Notes: generated by a model not told the origin, from the sequence alone. A stretch of 64,000 nt of DNA from Gnetum montanum (GCA_015680685.1 MNCI01027436.1:413211-477210); one strand, 5' to 3'; counted from the first letter of the stretch, positions 20,547 to 32,434 are shown. Translations and numbers: made by a program.

Positions 20547-22635
20547 TGCAACAAACACCTTGTCATATGAATAACCACACTCAATCTTTTGGATCTCTCC
20601 CTTCCAACTTAGTTGTGGGGTAGATGGCCACCCATACTAACACTTTATGTGGCTCCTTAGTTTTTAATTTTTTTTTGTTTTACATATTTTTGATTTTACA
20701 ACTTTTTGTTTTCATCTTCTTTGTTTTACATATTTGTATTTTTAAGGTTATTGGCCTTTTCTTTGTTTTTGTTTTACACCATCATTAATATATTTCAATA
20801 TCTATTGTCTACTCTTTTACTTTCTTTTATGGTTATATTTGCTTATATTTGGTGTGTTTCTTTACTTTTTCTACTAACAAGGTGGTAGGTACAATGGTAA
20901 TGCATTACTCGATGGTGGCATGTTTCATTTGTAATTTGATTGTTGATGTCTGGTTTTTGACTTTGATGGTCATTACTGATGACTAGAATATGGTTTCTTT
21001 TCATGTCACAGGTAGTGAGTCCACATCATCCACCCATCCACTTTATGGTTTTCCTTATTTTGAAAGCATGCAATCTCTTTTTCATTAATGCAACTTTAAT
21101 AAATTAGTAACTTGTGTAGTTTATAGAATTGGGAAGGAATCAAAGGTTTGGATAGGGTGTGGCTTCAAAGGCATGTGATGTTCTTTATGCTTTTCTATTT
21201 TCCTATGTGCAGGAGTGTTCTCGTAAGCTTCTCACCATTCCACATCATTTCACAATAGGAATTCAAATAAGTCCTTGCATTGTATGGTTCTCATCGTAAA
21301 AAAAAAAGAAAGAAAAATAAAAAAAATATGAGGATTCAAAGCACATCCCTTGGATAAAATAAATGCAAAAATTGCATGGGTCTTTGCATGGTGTGGTTCA
21401 CATTAAAAAAAAAACATGAAAAATTTAAAGCACACCTTTTAGACCAAATAAAAAGGCTATAAGAACTAGTTATGAGACTTGTCTTATCTTCTCTAGCTAA
21501 GGCCCTTTCTCACTTCCTATCTTCTCTCCTATTTGGAATGGTGGTTGTTTTGTAAGAGCATTCTTGTATTTCAGGGGATGGACTTGCTTTAGAATGTCAA
21601 TGCCAAGTCATTAAAAGTGGTTGGTTTTGATCTAGACTAAGGAAGGATCCTACCAAGTTAATTCATCACAAACTTCACAAAAGGCTGTATGTGACCAAAT
21701 TAGAAACTCCACTTCACTTTCTCTATCATCCATCTATGCTTTCCATATCTCACCTCATTTCCAGTTTCATGTTTTGATTTAATGTTCTGGTTTGATGTGT
21801 CGGGTGTCTTAGTCAGTTACTTTCAGGTTTTTGCACTTAACTTTATGTAATCATTAATTATCCATGAGCCCATGAACTCCTTGGTTTGAAGTTATGCAAG
21901 GGCATAAAAGGCCTGTGCCTGCTTGGGGAGGACCCACTTGCATATCTTTTGGTTTGGTTAAGTTAAGTTCTTTACCCTTAGATATTATTACAATCCAATT
22001 CTTTTTATTTATTTCATCCATGTTATCCAAATTGTACGCACCTTCACAACTATTTGTAATGAATTCCTTTTTATTATTATCAATACCCTTTTCGACTACT
22101 CCTTGTGTCAAGCTTTTTCTAAATTTTATGAATCGCTTCTCTTATTTAACCCATTCGTCAGTCTTTCTACTAACAATATCAAGTAATAAATCTATCATAG
22201 TCACAACTTGGCTAGATAAAATCATTAATGAGACAAGGTATTCAACCATTATTTATGTACTATATATACTAATCCTTGGTTTTGTTATGATTGTAGTGGA
22301 AAGCGTGGACTAGAAGCAGGACTATCATCACTAAGGAGGATGCAACCATATCACTCATGGGAGATTGTTCATAACCACTGAATCTCTTCTACCTCTCCCT
22401 CATTCTTTTTTTGCCAAGAGGGGTTAGATGTCCTTTGGATTCATTGGTGTTCTTCTCTAATTATCATGAACAACGATTTTGTACATAATTGTAATATTGT
22501 ATGCTCAGGAACTTCTGTATTTTTTTATTTTCTCTGTGTCACTCTGCATGTCAGTCAAATAAGTCCACACCCCCCTAATATATTTTGTAAAGAATTTTTT
22601 CCTCTTCTTTTGTACTAGAGGATGAGTTTTCATTC
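20547..22635 (+). other. Element A long 3' noncoding region
   Basis: AT- and T-rich sequence between integrase and polypurine tract. It includes two copies of a block (about 21260-21350 and 21365-21450) sharing GCATGGT/GTATGGTTC, an A-rich run and a TTCAAAGCACA-like end. The segment TAATCCTTGGTTTTGTTATG at about 22269 aligns with B at about 29300, immediately before B's extra frame, which A lacks. The 139-codon frame at 21894-22313 lies in the aligned noncoding part and is not treated as a gene. Confidence 0.6.
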
Positions 22636-22645
22636 AGTGGGGGTA
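22636..22645 (+). other. Element A polypurine tract
   Basis: AGTGGGGGTA immediately precedes the 3' LTR. Element B has GGGGGTA at the same place. Confidence 0.8.
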
Positions 22646-23485
22646 TGATGAAGTGGTTACTCTAATTATTAGAGCTGTTATTCTAATTATTAAACTGATT
22701 ATTCCTAGGTTACTCATGGGTCTATAAATACAATGCCCAGGCACACAATTGGGAGCATGTTTTTAGTAGTTAAGTAGCGATACTCTTGCAGTATATCTAT
22801 TTGAAAGTTAGAATATTTTCCAAGTGCCCACAACAAGAGGTCTAAGTATGAATGGATATTTATTCGAGAATTGATGTACCTAAGCACACCATTGTGTTGG
22901 CAATAAAGACGAGCTCTTTGATTCATCCTTGTAGCACTTGAGATTTGTTTTCTTATGCATTTATATTTTATTTTATTTTATTTTATGCACTTTACATTCA
23001 TGTTATTAGCACAACAATTAATTTTGATCAATTAAGAAAATTGTTAAATTATACAAGCACGACCCCTTCAAGCATATGTGTGACACTTGGTAGCTTAGAA
23101 ATGATTAGCATTTGATAATCCAACAGTGTTTGCATGAAGTTCAGGATGGGTTCGAGAAGTGAGAATGGTTACTTGTGTTAGGCTAGATTAGACTTTAGTT
23201 TCCTTAGTAATTAATCACTTTTATTTTTAATCACTCTTACTTTTATTCTTGTTCTAGGTGAGTAATTCCATAAAAACACAAAACAATAAAACTCATCTGC
23301 CTTATTCACAATTAACCATACAATTGCATTCCATAAGTGGGACTCAGAAGATAATGAATAAACAACACACACACATTATTTAGCTCTAGTGTACTTAGTA
23401 ATTACAGTCTATGGAATTTGACAGAACTGTACGTGAACGCTTGTGATTCGTATGGTTGGGTGAAGGGGTACCTTGCCACTCATGA
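22646..23485 (+). repeat. Element A 3' LTR
   Basis: It starts TGATGAAGTGG; the end is TCATGA where TCATCA is expected. TATAAATA is at 22723-22730. It aligns throughout with 15491-16296, with an expanded TTTTA run near 22970. Confidence 0.92.
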
Positions 23486-24148
23486 GTAGTGATACTAAAA
23501 ATTGAGTTATTTGGAAGATATGTATGCATGGTTAACATACATTTAACTACCAAATCAACATGTCTAGATGTCAGATCGTGTCAAGGGGCATACTTGATTA
23601 AGCAAATAGAGGAAAATTTAAAGAATAAGTTATTCCTATGCCATACCAATCTAGTGCCAATTGTCCTTTATGGAGACCTCAATGTGAAAGTTGGAAGTAA
23701 TATTTATTAATTCTTAAAATATGAAAGTGTAAAGGAATCCTTGGAAGATGAATCTGATTTGAAGAAGATGTTTTCATCAATTCAACATGAAATCCCATTG
23801 GCTAATGAATATTCTACTTATTTCAAATCTTCAATAGATAAATTAGATCCTAGAATTTAGGAATAGATGCTGTTGATGCATAGTAATCATCAAGAACCAC
23901 AATTTATTAATTACTCTATCATGATTAATGAAGATTGGTCAGCAACATTCTTCATTGAGACCTTAGATTATATTTGGTATGATGGACAATTCTTCCAAGT
24001 TACCAAGTTATTAGAGTTAATTTCTAAAGAAGAAATTGAGAAAAATCAAGATCAAGCTCTTCCATCCCAAACAAGAGCATCCGATCATATACCACTTATG
24101 GAAAAACTACAACTACTTCCATTCATTCCTAAGGTTGATCAAGATTAG
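23486..24148 (+). pseudogene. CCR4-like deadenylase pseudogene, C-terminal half
   Basis: This continues the frame of 14980-15485 after element A. The junction reads ITVVVILKIELFGRY in phase across a single GTAGT. Motifs: VCMVNIHLTTKSTCLDVR (family VANTHxY), VPIVLYGDLNVKVGS (family CGDFNSxPGS; Phe to Leu, Ser to Val), IPLANEYST, FIETLDYIWYDGQFF (family GTLDYIFY), LLELISKEEI and ASDHIPLMEKL (family SSDHxxLxAxF; catalytic His retained). Stops at about 23707 and 23857-23863. Ends at a stop at 24146. It is a pseudogene, and the domain order is that of CCR4-type exonucleases. Confidence 0.82.
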
Positions 24149-24863
24149 GAAGTATCTTAACCTTACTTTTATTTTATGATTTTCATAAATTTTTTATTAT
24201 TTAATTTATATTTTAGGTAATTTAAGTTGGAAATAAGGATTTGCCCTACCTTTACTTTGACAACTAGATATGAATTGTACTTTGTGTGACCCTGGTTAGG
24301 ACTAGTGATTGATGGTTTGTAGATCTTTAATTCAAGTCTTGTCATTATCTTAGAAAATTAGGTAAGTATTGATAAAGTAATATTCAATACTTATATAATT
24401 TTTTTAACTTATATTTTATTTGTAGAATAAGCAAGAAACAACCACAAGTTCAAAGGAGAAATCAAATTATTGGAGCATAGAATCATTAACGGATCATTGG
24501 AGCTTGAAAAGATAGTGAATGTGGACTTGTTTGAGGATGAAAAAAACCTAAGGGGGGTAGATTATAATGTCCTCATTCCCAAATGATTTTTTTGCATACC
24601 AAAGAATGGAGCCTCTTCATAATAAGTGTTATCATTATCGTAAGAAGACTCAAAATGGAAGTTGTAATTATGACCTCAAAGGAGATGTTATAATAATGGA
24701 TGTGTCTCTTAAGGTGACCTTTGGAGGTTTGACCTAAGGTATTTATACTTGGGCATAAAGGTTGCATTATCATGGAGTTATGAAGCTAGTAAAGGTATGT
24801 AACAAGTGTAGGGTGAAGCAGGACAAGAAGAGGATTGACCATCCCTTTTGACCAGTAGCAGGT
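24149..24863. other. Flank between deadenylase pseudogene and element B
   Basis: AT-rich. Near 24545-24575 a purine-rich AACCTAAGGGGGGTAG is followed by TGTCCTCATTCCC, and a TATTTATACTTGGG lies at about 24740. Together these look like a polypurine tract and LTR U3 of another old retroelement cut by element B, but no second copy is visible here. Otherwise nothing is recognised. Confidence 0.35.
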
Positions 24864-25769
24864 TGATGAAGCATTTTCCTTAGGATGCGTCGATGGGATA
24901 TTATTAACAAGATTCCATCAACGTGATCTTGTCAACGTAATTCAGTTGATGCAATCACATTGATGTGTTGTTTGGTGCATTGATGTGATCCCATTAATGC
25001 AATGTCATGTCTTGCCTATAAATATGTGCTCGCCAACTACATTTATGGCATCATGAAGTTAGTAGTATAACTAGGTTCTTAGAGTTTGATTTCATAACAT
25101 CTAGAATATTTTCTAAGTGCCCGTTGTAGGAGTTGAAAAGTGTACAGATCTTTATTTAGGCATTGATGTACCTAAATACTTTGGTGTGAATGGAAATAAA
25201 GATGAGCTTTCTTAATAAGCCTTATAGCACTTGGAATATCATAGTTTTATTTTCCATTCAATTTTATTTTACATGTACTTAGTTAATATTTACATTTCCA
25301 TGCATGTTAATGAATTGGTAGAATGAGTGTGACCAGTTTTGAGCATAAACATGTATTCACTTGGTAATCCAAGTAGCATTATTGCTTGGTTCGCCTAGTA
25401 GTGTAGCACTTGGTAATCCTAGTAGTGGATACATGGATTCGTGATGTGTACAACAAGCTGAGAATAGACACTCATTGCTTGTAGGCTAGTTTAGAATTTA
25501 TTTTCTATTGTAGTTAGTTTAAATAATTAATTTCTTTATTATCATTAGGAGTAGCATAAGGTTAGAACAACATCAATCATCATATGCCTCACTTTGGATT
25601 AAATCATACATGATAAAGCTACCACTAGTCTAAGTGGGTAGATAGAAAACTATGATCAATGCTTAATGATCTAGATGCACAACTAGTCCCATCCATTGAA
25701 TTCAACCAAATCATGCATGAAAATGTGTGCTTCATATGGTTGGGCATAAGGGGTACCCACTGCTCATCA
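24864..25769 (+). repeat. Element B 5' LTR
   Basis: TGATGAAGCATT at the start, CTCATCA at the end. TATAAATA at 25017-25024. U3 from about 24880 to 25010 is packed with CATCAACGTGATC-like units in both orientations. Confidence 0.9.
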
Positions 25770-25770
25770 T

Positions 25771-25788
25771 TGGTGCCATCGCTAGGGA
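25771..25788 (+). other. Element B primer binding site
   Basis: TGGTGCCATCGCTAGGGA, one base after the LTR. It is close to the Asp-tRNA type site TGGCGCCGTTGCCGGGGA. Confidence 0.85.
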
Positions 25789-25895
25789 TGGTGCTAGTTA
25801 TCTAGATTAGGTGTATCATACATGATTGATGTCAAAGTGTTAACAATTTATCTTTTAGAAAATATTAATATTTTAAAGTCACACATGTTAAAACC

Positions 25896-28310
25896 ATGTC
25901 TTCTTCACATGGGACCAAGTATGATGAGAACACTCATACGAGAAACAATAGGTTCTATGCTAAAGAGAATTCGAGTGAACAACCTTAGGCAAGGGTTTCA
26001 TATGATCATTTCCATCCTTACTACATGCAAGGACTATGTTTAATCGGTGCACATAATCCTAGAAAAGATGGAAAAATTCTAGACTAGGGAGGTCCTCAAG
26101 TCCTAGGACCTCCTCTAAATGTAGAAAAGATAGATTTAAGGGACCATTGGGGAAACTATAGGAGCCATGATGATTCTCCCAATTCACCATCTTCCTCATC
26201 CTCTTCAATGTTCAGTTTTGACAAAGATGAATGTAGGTACAGAGATAGAGTTTCACTATGAGGTTAAGATAAAGATATAAATTGAGCTTAAGGGAAAAAT
26301 GAAAGATATCAAAATGAGCATAGACAAGATCATCATAATCAAATGAATTGAAATATAGATTATCATCATGATGTGTTTGATACATATGATCCCTTGTTGG
26401 CTACTAGGAGCCTAACATAGACTTTGAAGATAGTTCAAATACCCTAAAAGCATCAAAGGGACAACCACATAAAATAGCTTAATATGAATAACATTCCTAA
26501 ATTTAGGGGAGGCTATAATTCGGATCCACAACATCATTTACAAGCCTTCCATGATGCTTGTGTCTTACAAAACATTGAATGTAAGTGCCAAAAGCTTAAG
26601 CTATTTCCTAGGACACCAATAGAAGAAGCTAATAGTTGGTATAGATCATTGGAACCAAATTCTATTCATTAGTAGTTCATAATGCTAGAATTCTTCATCA
26701 AAGAATACCAAACCTATGTGAGAATGTCCAACCTAAGAAAACAAATCCAAGGGTGGAAGCAAGAAAATCATGAATCCCTGGATGTGGTCTTGGATAGATA
26801 CTATTCTCTAATAAATAGATGTCCAAGCCATGATTTCTTTCAAAAATAGTAACTTTTCCACATCTTAAAGGGGCTTCATAATCAAACAAGGGAGATCCTT
26901 GGGATTTATGCCCAAGGTTAGTTATACGAATTGAAAGCTCATAAGAGACAAAGGCCAGTTGAGTGAGTGGCAAAAGAAGAAGGAGAGCTATGTAAATGAG
27001 AAAATGTGGAGGAATCTAACTAGGATCCAACTCTTTAAAAGAAGAGGATCCATATCTATGATGAGGAAAAAGAGGTAGCTCTCAATGAGGTGATTTCACA
27101 AAAAACCTTGCCAATATAAAAGTTTATCAATGAGCTTGAAGTAAGGATAGTTAATATGTGGGAGTTGATGAATGACAAAGTTACAACTTATGTAAAAACC
27201 ATAGAGGAGATGATCACATAACAAGAATCAAGTGATCAAAACAAGAAGAGGAAAAAGAACTAAGAAACTGGTAGGAACACTTATCAAAGAAAAGGGAAAA
27301 TGGTTGTAGGTGAAGAGGCTATAGGCTCAACCACAAAAGAGGATGATGGATGTGACATCTGTCTATATGACCATCCAAATGGCTATTTCCCCAGTCATGT
27401 TACATCTACATGAGTATTGGACTTTTGCTTTGAATCCCAAGTTTGTACAAAAGAAAATGTCTAGAAATTTATCTTTTTCACAAGGTAATTATAGATAGTC
27501 CTACAACCAACCATAGTATCCTAGTGGGACTTCTTATTAGTCTCAAAATTACTCTCAATTGTAGTGGAAAAATCCATAGTTTTGGGGGAGGCCATCATCT
27601 ACCCTTACTACCAACTGGACCCATATAAATATTATGTTTAGCAACCTATTTTCCCAACTGGTTCTACTTCCTCTACCTCAAATTACTACTACCACTCTTC
27701 CAAATATCATCAACCTACAACATATTTGTGGGATCACCACCTCACACCTCTCATCCTCCATCATATTCTCAATATTCTCATACTTTTCTTCACCATATGT
27801 CACTACCAATAACATAGGAAGGTTTGGCACCACAACATCAATGAAAGAACGCCACTTGTGCTATGAACATACATGGAAATGATAATGCTAGTAGATATTA
27901 ATCACAACCTCAAAAACATCCTTTCTTTAGGTAGTTTCCTCATACAAGCACCAAACTTGTAGACCTACTAGTGCATTGAAACCTACACAAGACTAATCTT
28001 GTGCAACACCCTTCCTCACAAACATGATGTCTTCTTATCATATGCAACAGCTAATAACCATCACCACTTCAACATAGGATAGAAATGATGAACCTATCAT
28101 TGTGGAGAGATAGGAACCTCCATGCATCACTAATAATGATAAAAGGTGTAGTTGTGGTCCAGAAGTTCAAAATATTAACACAACCCCCATACCAACCCAT
28201 AACAAAGTCAAAGAACAAGTGTGTGAGCAAAAAAAGGTCTACATAGTAGCCACTAAACTAGAAGAAACCCAATGGCTTGGAAATGAGAGTATAAAACCAT
28301 TTAAAAGATA
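25896..28310 (+). pseudogene. Element B gag
   Basis: The start MSSSHGTKYDENTHTRNN at 25896 parallels element A. The gag core is NNIPKFRGGYNSDPQHHLQ (about 26485) through LKLFPRTPIEEANSWYRSLE, EFFIKEYQTYVRMSNLRKQI and SLDVVLDRYYSLINRCPSHD (about 26830). CDICLYDHPNGYFP lies near 27360. A Pro/Ser/Thr-rich tail follows to about 28200, ending VCEQKKVYIVATKLEETQWLG near 28220-28280. Stops are at positions where CAA, CAG or CGA is plausible. Element E carries the same tail, with VCEQ then TKLRDTQWLRN. Confidence 0.8.
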
Positions 28311-28327
28311 TGAAATGAGCTAACCTA

Positions 28328-28400
28328 CTTATTAGTTTTTGTCTTAGCCATGAACTTAGTCATGGAGGAGATTTCCCATTTTAAATGAAGAGCTAATAAG
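28328..28400 (+). other. Conserved inverted repeat after gag in element B
   Basis: CTTATTAG (28328-28335) and CTAATAAG (28393-28400) are inverted arms around a loop containing GTCATGGAGGAGATTTCCC. Element E has the same arrangement with 14-bp arms at 60645-60722, so it predates both insertions. Confidence 0.6.
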
Positions 28401-29330
28401 TGTTTTTCCACTTTTTTGTTTACAATGTTCTTAATACATTTTCTTCCTATTAAATATTTTACACTTTCTTTAATATTTTACTTTATTTGGTTTGGATTTC
28501 TTTTATGCTTTTGTTATGTTTTTTCTTCTTCTTTATTATTGCTAGGACTGAGTGTAACTATAGCTATTAATTGATGGTGGTTTGTACAATAATGTTATTT
28601 GTTTGCTAATGCTTAGATTCTATCTTTGAATTTTGGTATTAATAACTAAGACATGGTTTTTTGTGAATTCTCTAGCCCTCTTCGAGCATTTATTCATGTT
28701 AATGGTTTTTCTAGGTCTCTATGGACTCCAATTGCATGGAAACACTCTTTATTTTTCTTTAAATTTTGAAAGGAAATTTTTTGTCTTTTGGTCTTGTTAA
28801 TGTAATCTTATCGAGGTAGCCCCTTGCATCAATGCAACCCGTCTATCGAATCCCATTAATGTAACCACAAAAATCTATAAGTATAGCACAAAACTTTGAG
28901 AAATTATGCCATCAATTTCTAAATAATCAAGGAGTTTTTGTAGTTTTTAGAGTCAAAAACCTTCCAATGTCCATGACTTTCACATTTATTATTTAATTAA
29001 CCTTGTTTTTTTATTCCTATAGCTACTGGAGGTGAGCTCTGTGTCATGGGCACAAATCTTGTGTTTTTGATGAATTTTTTTTTTGAACATTTTCCAACTC
29101 CTACAAGGTTTACTAGTAAAATAATGTTAGAATCACTAATTAATAAGCATTAAACCTTTCCAAAAAACTCTAGTAGGCATCTGATTAAAAATAATAATAA
29201 AATAATATTAAAATGATTAATCTATCATGACTATAACGTAGCCAAGTGTAACTAATCCAAGAGATAAGGTACCTAAATGTTCTAAGTTACACATCAAATG
29301 CTAATCCTTGGTCATGCTATGATTATAGAT
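28400..29330 (+). other. Element B noncoding spacer
   Basis: T-rich sequence without an open frame. It aligns loosely with 20640-22290 of element A. Its end, GCTATGATTATAG at about 29317-29329, looks like a branch-site/pyrimidine-poor 3' splice site ahead of the extra frame. Confidence 0.5.
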
Positions 29331-31232
29331 GGCACCTAGACCTAAGTGTCCATAGGAAGTAGGATCTTCCCAACAAAGGGAAAAGCATTCTAGAACTAGA
29401 AGAGGCTAGGAAGTAGAGCCATCCCAACAGTAGGTAGTTGAGACACATGCAATGGGACCTCTTTAGAAGGACCTTGAAGTGGAATCTATCCATTAGATTC
29501 TAGAAGTTGAAATAGAGAAATCCCACTAGGATGAGACACTTGGACCAAGATCAAACCTTGAGGTTACTTTGACTAAGGACTTCTTTAGGTAAATTAGGTC
29601 TAGGAAGATCTAAAAGCAATTCTTTTTGAACTAAACTTTGGATCTATCTTGGACTTTACCCTAGAAGATGTCAAAGCTCAACTTTAGACTTCTCCCATGT
29701 GATCCATTCTCACTTCCAACGGAGAATGGTACATGAGAGAAACATATCTCTTTTGGAATAATAGGCAAGGTGATGCCATTGTGAAGAGCATCTACATTTC
29801 TATGTCCTACTTGGTGAAGGCCATTTCTAAGATCCTTGGGTTGCCAAAAACTAGGGCAAACTTGGTAGAAGTATTAATGCGAGTGGATCTAAAGGTCAAA
29901 AAGGAATGAATCTAGTGGTGCTACAGGGTTGACCATAAGGAGTATAGTGCACTTACAATGGTAGAGCATGCATATTTTAAGATGATGACCTACCACCTCA
30001 ATCTAATAGTGAGGCTTAGCAAGGTGATGACCTTCTTTGCCTATGCATGCACAACTCTAAGTAGAAAATTTCTTGTCAATCTTCCATAGCTAATCTATTT
30101 GGAGATAGAGAAGTGATTCAAGGAAAATGAACATGGAAGGAATAGCTTGCTATTATAATGATAAAATTAAGCATGCTCCTACCACCTCTTGGGTGGAAAT
30201 GATGAAGGATAAAGTAGTTGCCAAGGTGCTAGAAGAGGAGTAGTTGCCACCATCACACACTGATGAAAAATCAATGTTAGAGTCTTGCATTACCATTGAG
30301 CACATGCACAGGCTCCATGAGCAACTCTTGTAATAGCCGTAGGTAGGATCGAGTGGTCATGAACCCTCTATCTATAGGCCAATGTTGAGTCATCTTAACA
30401 AGGTGGCATGATCAATTAGCAAGATGGATGGTTCGATGCTAATGTTTTCTGCTCAAAGAATGCAAGTGCCTACAAGATCAAATCCTAGTGCCGAAGATGT
30501 AACAGTGTCTCTCTCTCAATAGTAATAATTCCTAGAAGTCTCTAGGAATGATACTACCTTTTCAGTGTGCTTGAAGGAGAGTGAGGAGGCAAAAATTTTG
30601 GTGATGTAGCATCAAGGATAGGAAATGATGGTAGAGGTGGTTGTTGATAGAGTGGCTAATGCATTCAATGTTCCTACAACATTTGTACCAGATGTTGCTG
30701 TACTTAAATATGTGTAGGTATCTACAAAATTAGGAAGTGAAAAATTCAATGTAGCCTAGCACAAGGAATTGTTGGACCATCTAGTAGGAACCAGAAAATT
30801 GATTCCAGATATTTGATATTCCAGAAACCATTTCAGCAAACTAGTTGGAGTTGCTAATCAAATATCAAGAACAAAGAACATAGTCAAAAGAATAAATGAC
30901 TACCAGGAGCTACAAAATGTAATTAGAACATTTGAAATTGAATACAAATAATTCATTGCTTAGTTTGTCAATGTTAAGGAGTTGTTCCTTGCAATGCCTT
31001 ATCCTTGGGATGTTCCCATACTGGTCCACATTAACAATGGTACATGGTCTATGTATGATCCCAAGAGTAAGGAGGAGAAGATAAATGCATTGCTAGATGC
31101 TTTCCATCTTCTGCCATAAGTCATAGCTATAGCTAGATGGCCATAACCATAGCTTCAACCACAACAGCCATGTGTACCAAAGGTAGGAGAAGGTCCTTTA
31201 AAACCTCATGAATATCCACTACATAGGACCAT
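29331..31232 (+). pseudogene. Element B extra 3' reading frame, unrecognised
   Basis: A degenerate frame of roughly 630 codons between gag and the 3' LTR. It starts ATGGCACCTAGACC right after a TATAG, so a spliced mRNA is plausible. Recognisable stretches by frame: MSYLVKAISKILGLPKT (about 29800), DHKEYSALTMVEHAYFKMM (about 29930-29990), a Gln-rich middle with SWVEMMKDKVVAKVLEEE (about 30190), DRVANAFNVPTTFVPDVAV (about 30640-30700), FSKLVGVANQISRTKNIV (about 30830-30890) and LFLAMPYPWDVPILVHINNG (about 30980-31040). Stops are almost all TAG/TAA/TGA where CAG/CAA/CGA fits. At least three frameshifts. I do not recognise the protein; it lacks any env-like membrane segment that I can see. Confidence 0.6.
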
Positions 31233-31476
31233 TTGATTTTCTTCTCATCTTTAAGTTACCAGAGGATTTGTAATTTATTTTTTTATCATGGTGTTTAATT
31301 TTGTTGTTATGAATACCAAATTTTTGTAATGATTGTAAATCTATACACTTGGGTACTTAGTGTATGTTTGAATTAGTTGTGTGTTAGTTAGTTAGTTAAT
31401 AATCCCATACATTTCAAAACTTTTGTAAAGAGACTTTTTCCTCTTTTTGTTTATTCAAGGATGAATTTTCATTTAG

Positions 31477-31487
31477 TTTTGGGGGTA
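31477..31487 (+). other. Element B polypurine tract
   Basis: TTTTGGGGGTA directly before TGATGAAG of the 3' LTR. Confidence 0.75.
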
Positions 31488-32434
31488 TGATGAAGTGTCT
31501 TCCTCAAGGTGCATTGATGGGATGCCATCAACATGTTTGTGTTGATGTGATCTTGTCAACATGGTCACATCGACGTGATCTTGTTAACATGGTCACGTCG
31601 ATGTGATCCCATCAACATGGTCACATCAACGTGTGGTTTGATGTCTTGACATGACCTCGTTGATACAATGTCTTATCTTGCCTATAAATACGTGCTCACA
31701 AGCTACATTTATGACATTGTGAAGTTAGTAGTGTAGCTAGGTTCTTGCAGTTTGATTTTGTAACACCTAGAATATTTTCTAAGTGCTTGTAGTAGGAGTT
31801 GAGAAGTGTACGAATCTATATTTAAGCATTAATATACTTGGACACTTTGGTGTAAATAGAAATAAAGATGAGCTTTTTTAATAAACCTTGCAGCACTTGG
31901 AATAGCATAGATTTACATTTCATGCAATTTTACTTTACATGTACTTAGGTAATATTTACATTCCTATGCATGTTAATGAATTGGTAGAATGAGTGTGACT
32001 AGTTTGAAATATAAACATGTATTTTCTTGGTAATCCCAACAACATTATTTCTTGGTTCACTTAGTAGTGTAGCACCTAGTAATCCCAGTAGTGGAAACAT
32101 GAGTTCAGGACATGTACAACAAGTTGGGAATGGACATTTATCACTCATAGGGTAGTTTAGACTTTATTTTCTATTGTAATTAGTTTAAATAATTGATTTT
32201 TTATTATTGTTAGGAGTATCATAAGGACAAAATAACATCAACCATCATATGCCTCACTTTGGACTAAATCATATATGACAAAGCTACCACTAGTCTAAGT
32301 GGGAAGACAATGAATTATGATCAATGCTTAATGATCTAGATGCACAACTATTCTCATCAATAGAATTCAACTACATCATGTGTGAACGCCTATGATTTGT
32401 ATGGTTGGGTGTAGGGGGTACCTACTACTCATCA
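31488..32434 (+). repeat. Element B 3' LTR
   Basis: It starts TGATGAAGTGTC and ends CTCATCA. TATAAATA at 31683-31690. The U3 array from about 31500 to 31660 has repeated CACGTCGATGTGATC and CATCAACATGG units and is longer than in the 5' LTR. Confidence 0.9.

Larger units (their letters stand above)
15486..23490 (+). mobile_element. Element A: Ty3/gypsy LTR retrotransposon, internally deleted
   Basis: Element 15491-23485 is flanked by perfect GTAGT duplications (15486-15490 and 23486-23490). LTRs are 15491-16296 and 22646-23485. The primer site resembles the Asp-tRNA type and the polypurine tract lies at 22636-22645. The order is gag, protease, [RT and RNase H deleted], integrase, long noncoding 3' region. 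The deletion joins the start of RT to the integrase core near 19752. LTRs look about nine-tenths identical by eye. It lies inside a CCR4-like pseudogene. Confidence 0.93.
24864..32434 (+). mobile_element. Element B: gag-only Ty3/gypsy element with extra 3' frame
   Basis: LTRs 24864-25769 and 31488-32434, primer site 25771-25788, polypurine tract 31477-31487. The flanking five bases are CAGGT and TAGGC, a degenerate target duplication differing by two transitions. Internal content is gag, then a short TKLEETQWLGN segment, then noncoding sequence and a large extra reading frame. There is no protease, RT, RNase H or integrase. Element E shares this layout, so the loss is likely ancestral to the family rather than a one-off deletion. 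Confidence 0.9.

Noticed and set aside
20706-20888. Hydrophobic 60-codon frame
   Set aside because: Poly-T low complexity gives Phe/Leu runs; no homologue-like features.
21894-22313. 139-codon plus frame with hydrophobic segments near the 3' end of element A, suggestive of an env-like protein
   Set aside because: The aligned part of element B (about 28900-29330) is noncoding with many stops, and the frame ends where B's putative splice acceptor lies. It is probably chance in T-rich DNA.
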